A stretch of DNA of 7,642 bases from Terriglobia bacterium (GTDB taxonomy: Bacteria; Acidobacteriota; Terriglobia; UBA7540): contig JASHTZ010000263.1 in NCBI GenBank assembly GCA_030040295.1, positions 1 to 7,642 on the forward strand, in the 5' to 3' direction. Position numbers and translations under genes: made by a program. Within the stretch, counting starts at the first letter, position 1. Each line of letters starts with the position of its first letter. Below the pieces are notes generated by a model. It made no database searches, had not been told where the DNA came from, and saw only the letters and a program-made list of their open reading frames with translations. Shown piece by piece: positions 4,705-7,642 of this stretch.

Positions 4705-7089
4705 TCATATATCCTTTCGAGTGATGTGGAGCTTACGCATCTTTGCATTTAGCGTTGTGCGCTTGAGACCAAGCCGTTCGGCAGCTCCATTAGGACCTGC
4801 AATGACACCGTTGGCTTCCCGTAGCGCATGGAGTATGTGTTCGCGTTCCGCATCTGCAAGTGTGGAACCCCCAGTTGCCGGTTCCTCGGAATCTTCAGCG
4901 GATGTGAGTTCAGAGATTGGAACTCGAAGAACCGGGCCGGGAGACAAGATTACGGCCCGCTCAATAAAATTCTCCAGTTCACGAACGTTACCTGGCCAGT
5001 GCCACTTCACGAGCGCTCTCATTGCTTCGGGAGGAATCGTCTCAATCTTTCTCTTCATCCGGCGCGCATGTTTGTCAACAAAATGGCGGATTAAGAGAGG
5101 AACGTCCCCGGTCCGTTCGCGGAGAGGAGCGAGATGTACCGGGAATACCTTCAATCGATAATACAAGTCGCTTCGAAACTGCGAATCCTTTACCATTTTG
5201 GCCAAATCCCGGTTCGTGGCTGCAATAAGACGAACATCCACCGGAATTGTTCGTGTGCTTCCCAATCGCTCAAATTCCTTCTCCTGAAGCGCCCGCAGAA
5301 GCTTGGGCTGTAGTTCGAGGGGAATGTCTCCGACTTCATCCAAAAACAGGGTGCCGCGATGAGCAAGTTCCAGGCGGCCGATTTTCTGCGAAATGGCGCC
5401 GGTAAACGCGCCCTTTTCGTGGCCGAAAAGTTCGCTCTCCAGCAAACCGCTCGGAATCGCTGCACAGTTTAACTTTACAAAGGTTCGCTCGCGTCGTTCG
5501 CTCAACTGATGGATCGCGCGAGCTATCAGTTCTTTTCCGGTGCCGGTCTCACCCAATATCAGGACAGTTGCATTGGTCGGGGCCACGGTCTCAACTTGTT
5601 TCAGCGCTCGCTTTAGCACCGGACTCTCGCCGACTAGCCCCTCGAAATTATATTCTGTTCGAATTTCGTCTTCGAGATACCTTTTCTCTTCAGCAAGGCG
5701 TTCATTGAGTCCACTAATCTGATTGAAAGCCTCAGCGTTGTCGATGGCCAGAGCGATCTGATTCGCGACCTGGCTGAGTAGGTTCAAATCGGCACGGGCC
5801 AAACCTTCGTCTTTGACGCTTCCTACGCCCAGGACTCCGAGGGGACGACCGTGACTGATGAGCGGAAGCCAGCAACCCGATTTTATACCCGCCTTTGCCA
5901 AGAGTTGCCGCGCGTGCTTTGTAAACCGACTGTCGTCTAAATGTTCGACCAAAACCGGTTGTCGGCTGGTAAAACACACTCCTGCCGGCGTCCCGTCGAG
6001 CGTGATCAGATCGTCTTCAGCATTCAAGTCCAACCCTGCTGGAAAATTCAATGGGTGGAGGCGCAGTCTTTGGGCGTCAGAATCGTAAAGCGCCAAGCTT
6101 GCGTAATCATGCCGTGTCACTTGATTGAGACTTGCCGTAACTGCCACTAATAATTTGCCGATGTCCAGATTCGAGAGAAGAACGTTTGTGATCTCAAGAA
6201 GCAGGGCTTCTTCGGCGCGCTTTCTGGTGGTGAAGTCGCGGGTAATTTTGAAATAGCCGAGAAGTTTCCCGGCACTGTCGCGTAGCGCGGTAATCACGAT
6301 GTTGGCCCAAAACTGTGAACCGTCCTTGCGGACTCGCCAGCCTTCATCTTCGTAGCGTCCGGTCTCTGCCGCTATCTTCAGCCCTTGGTCCGGCTTACCG
6401 CGCTTGATATCTTCGGGGAGATAGAAACAGGAAAAATGCCGCCCTATAATCTCTCCCGGTTGGTAGCCCTTAATTTTCATCGCAGCGGGATTCCAACTGG
6501 TAACCAAGCCATCGACACCGAGGGTGAAGATAGCATAATCCTGCACGGTCTCTATGATTGACCGCAAGCCCGCTTCACTCTGACGAAGCGCATCTTCTGC
6601 CTCTTTGCGTGCCGTGATATCTCGAACCACGGCGATGACCAGAGGTCCCTCGCTGGTCTCAACGGGACTCAACATGATATCGACCGGAAATTCGGTGCCG
6701 TCCTTGCGGCGTCCCCACAGATCGAGTCCCACGCCCATGGCGCGCAGGTGCGGGTCACGTTGATAACTCTTCCGTTGGCCAACGTGGGCGGGGCGAAGAC
6801 GCTCTGGGACTAAGATTTCGACAGTCTTGCCCAAGAGTTCATCTCGGGAATAACCGAAGAGCTTCTCCGTCTGCGGATTGGCGTTGAGGATTTCGCCTTT
6901 CGAATTCGCCAATAAAACAGCATCCGGCAAGGATGCGTACAAAGCGGAAAGCAACTCCGGTTGAAGTAATTTGTCGACAAATCGCGTGGAATCTAGCACC
7001 GTTAACACATCCTCCGCAGGAGGCAGGGCACATCCAAAGTTTTTAGCCCGAGACTCCACAATGCTACGCATGTAGTCAAGTGTCCGCAA
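4705..7089 (-). CDS. PAS-PAS-GAF sigma-54-dependent transcriptional activator
   Basis: A cytoplasmic one-component enhancer-binding protein of 794 residues. Two PAS domains (about 45-165 and 170-292) each end in a DIT/DFT-x-RK linker. A GAF domain (about 300-455) and a short coiled coil (455-482) follow. The AAA+ domain (about 484-720) has Walker A GETGTGKE (513-520), the sigma-54 contact loop GAFTGA (560-565), Walker B LFLDEVGD (581-588), RSDLYYRL (639-646) and HWPGNVRELEN (697-707). A Fis-type helix-turn-helix (about 755-790) ends the protein. There is no receiver or kinase domain, so it should respond directly to a PAS or GAF ligand, as in the FhlA/NorR style. No PAS haem ligand can be assigned with confidence. 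TTG 7089 gives the longest form, with an in-frame TGA just upstream. ATG 7071 is an alternative, and neither has a clear ribosome site. Its target promoter is not recognised in the window. Confidence 0.93.
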   Translation of the reverse strand: MRTLDYMRSIVESRAKNFGCALPPAEDVLTVLDSTRFVDKLLQPELLSALYASLPDAVLLANSKGEILNANPQTEKLFGYSRDELLGKTVEILVPERLRPAHVGQRKSYQRDPHLRAMGVGLDLWGRRKDGTEFPVDIMLSPVETSEGPLVIAVVRDITARKEAEDALRQSEAGLRSIIETVQDYAIFTLGVDGLVTSWNPAAMKIKGYQPGEIIGRHFSCFYLPEDIKRGKPDQGLKIAAETGRYEDEGWRVRKDGSQFWANIVITALRDSAGKLLGYFKITRDFTTRKRAEEALLLEITNVLLSNLDIGKLLVAVTASLNQVTRHDYASLALYDSDAQRLRLHPLNFPAGLDLNAEDDLITLDGTPAGVCFTSRQPVLVEHLDDSRFTKHARQLLAKAGIKSGCWLPLISHGRPLGVLGVGSVKDEGLARADLNLLSQVANQIALAIDNAEAFNQISGLNERLAEEKRYLEDEIRTEYNFEGLVGESPVLKRALKQVETVAPTNATVLILGETGTGKELIARAIHQLSERRERTFVKLNCAAIPSGLLESELFGHEKGAFTGAISQKIGRLELAHRGTLFLDEVGDIPLELQPKLLRALQEKEFERLGSTRTIPVDVRLIAATNRDLAKMVKDSQFRSDLYYRLKVFPVHLAPLRERTGDVPLLIRHFVDKHARRMKRKIETIPPEAMRALVKWHWPGNVRELENFIERAVILSPGPVLRVPISELTSAEDSEEPATGGSTLADAEREHILHALREANGVIAGPNGAAERLGLKRTTLNAKMRKLHITRKDI

Positions 7090-7198
7090 GTGAGATTTAA
7101 CGCGGATTCATCTAATATTTCGAACCCTTGACCGATGCTCGGATGAAGCTTGGCACCTCGTATTCTCTCCGACTGCGTAGCGGACGAGTCCCATGCGG
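7090..7198. other. Upstream region of the sigma-54 activator gene
   Basis: About 110 bases between the activator start and the inverted repeat copy 2. It must hold the activator's promoter, but no convincing -35/-10 pair or operator palindrome is seen on the minus strand. The final stretch (about 7185-7198, GTCCCATGCGGG) is a degraded version of the inner terminus of repeat copy 1, so the repeat probably once extended to about 7187. Confidence 0.45.
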
Positions 7199-7450
7199 GA
7201 AGTTCGCTTCATATGTTGCCCTGGGGATAATGCAAGCTTTCAGCCCCGCCGGGGCGAAATATCGTAGCCCAGGGCGCAAGCCCTGGGGCGGCGAGCCCTC
7301 ACCCCGCCTTCGGCTCCCCTCTCCCGCAGGGCGGGAGAGGGGTCGGGGGAGAGGGGGGCACCTGAAACCCACGGCTTGCGCCGTGGGCTACGATCTGGCG
7401 CCCGCTTCGCAGGCTGAGTTCTTAAGCGAACTTCTGACTCAGGACACTAG
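7199..7450. repeat. MITE-like repeat, copy 2 (inverted)
   Basis: The reverse complement of 94-345, the same 252 bases in length with only two substitutions by eye, so the two copies are recent or kept alike by recombination. It carries the same three hairpins. Its outer end (ACTTCTGACTCAGGACACTAG) is intact and finishes in CTAG (7447-7450). Its inner end loses the match after GAAGTTCGC at 7199, leaving a diverged remnant. The pair faces outward from the six-gene block. The open frames across both copies translate to the same low-complexity peptide and are not genes. Confidence 0.85.
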
Positions 7451-7561
7451 AGCGTTTTCAGTTCAAGTGTTTACAGTTTAGAAGCCTCTGAATGGCTCTT
7501 TCTTTGAGAAAAAACCGTCTTGTACGATGTCAATCTGTTAACAAGTCGACCGAAAACGCTC
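7450..7561. mobile_element. 112-bp TA-flanked MITE, IS630/Tc1-mariner type
   Basis: Perfect 10-bp terminal inverted repeats, GAGCGTTTTC (7450-7459) and GAAAACGCTC (7552-7561), are each flanked by TA (7448-7449 and 7562-7563), the dinucleotide target duplicated by IS630/Tc1-mariner elements. No reading frame of note lies inside. The left TA is part of the CTAG that ends repeat copy 2, so this MITE inserted into, or shares, that target. Non-autonomous; its transposase is not in the window. Confidence 0.7.
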
Positions 7562-7583
7562 TAACGTGTTTTTCAGTGACTTA

Positions 7584-7642
7584 GAGCATTTTCAATTTAA
7601 GTGTTTACATATCCGCATGAGTTGAAGTAGTTGGTGCACTCG
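7584..7642. mobile_element. Second related MITE, truncated by the window edge
   Basis: TAGAGCATTTTC at 7582-7593 and the following bases to 7609 repeat 7448-7475 in the same orientation, with 25 of 28 bases identical (TAGAGC, TTTTCA, then AAGTGTTTACA). This is the left terminus of another member of the same MITE family, again preceded by TA (7582-7583). Its right end is outside the window. The two copies are separated by only about 20 bases. Confidence 0.55.

Noticed and set aside
7448..7642. Repeated TAGAGC.TTTTCA...GTGTTTACA units as a possible CRISPR array.
   Set aside because: Only two direct copies at about 134-base spacing, with an inverted copy between them. The structure is that of MITE termini.

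Overview
The window most resembles an accessory segment of a soil-type Acidobacteriota genome. This is an inference from moderately high GC, the style of the cytochrome and Cys-rich hypothetical genes, and REP-like repeats of the 'gtagccc...gcaa...gggctac' type. Taxonomy cannot be proven from the window. It holds six complete protein genes, the first few codons of a seventh at the left edge, and a set of short non-autonomous mobile elements at both ends.

Layout from left to right. Positions 1-97 look like the end of an insertion sequence, with the start of an outward-reading gene (MRTGRPKRP...) that resembles the N-terminus of IS630-type transposases. It meets a 252-bp repeat (94-345) at a single CTAG. 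Next comes a secreted monohaem cytochrome c (minus strand, 359-868), divergent from an OsmC-family protein (1114-1551). A Cys-rich hypothetical protein (minus, 1731-2126) is divergent from an operon of three overlapping or nearly abutting genes (2376-4689). These encode a radical SAM/SPASM protein of the AhbD/NirJ haem-modifying type, a 77-residue ScdA_N/DUF1858-like protein with a CxxC motif, and a YwiC-like membrane protein. Converging on this operon is a 794-aa PAS-PAS-GAF-AAA+-Fis sigma-54 activator (minus, 4705-7089). The second copy of the 252-bp repeat (7199-7450) is inverted and differs from the first at only two positions by eye. It is followed by a 112-bp TA-flanked MITE and the start of a second, related one.

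The main regulatory signal is that both divergent intergenic regions carry the same operator layout. Each has two CRP/FNR-type palindromes (GTGA-N6-TCAC) exactly 22 bp apart centre to centre, with the stronger TGTGA copy on the right. This suggests that the cytochrome, OsmC, hypothetical protein and radical SAM operon form one regulon under a CRP/FNR-superfamily regulator. The gene content (haem-type radical SAM, ScdA_N-like protein, YwiC-like protein, cytochrome c, thiol peroxidase-like OsmC) fits low-oxygen or nitrosative/oxidative-stress physiology. No terminal reductase or complete haem pathway is present in the window.

The near-identical inverted repeats bracket all six genes. The whole unit (94-7450) could therefore have been mobilised or inverted as a block, although independent insertions of an abundant repeat are also possible.
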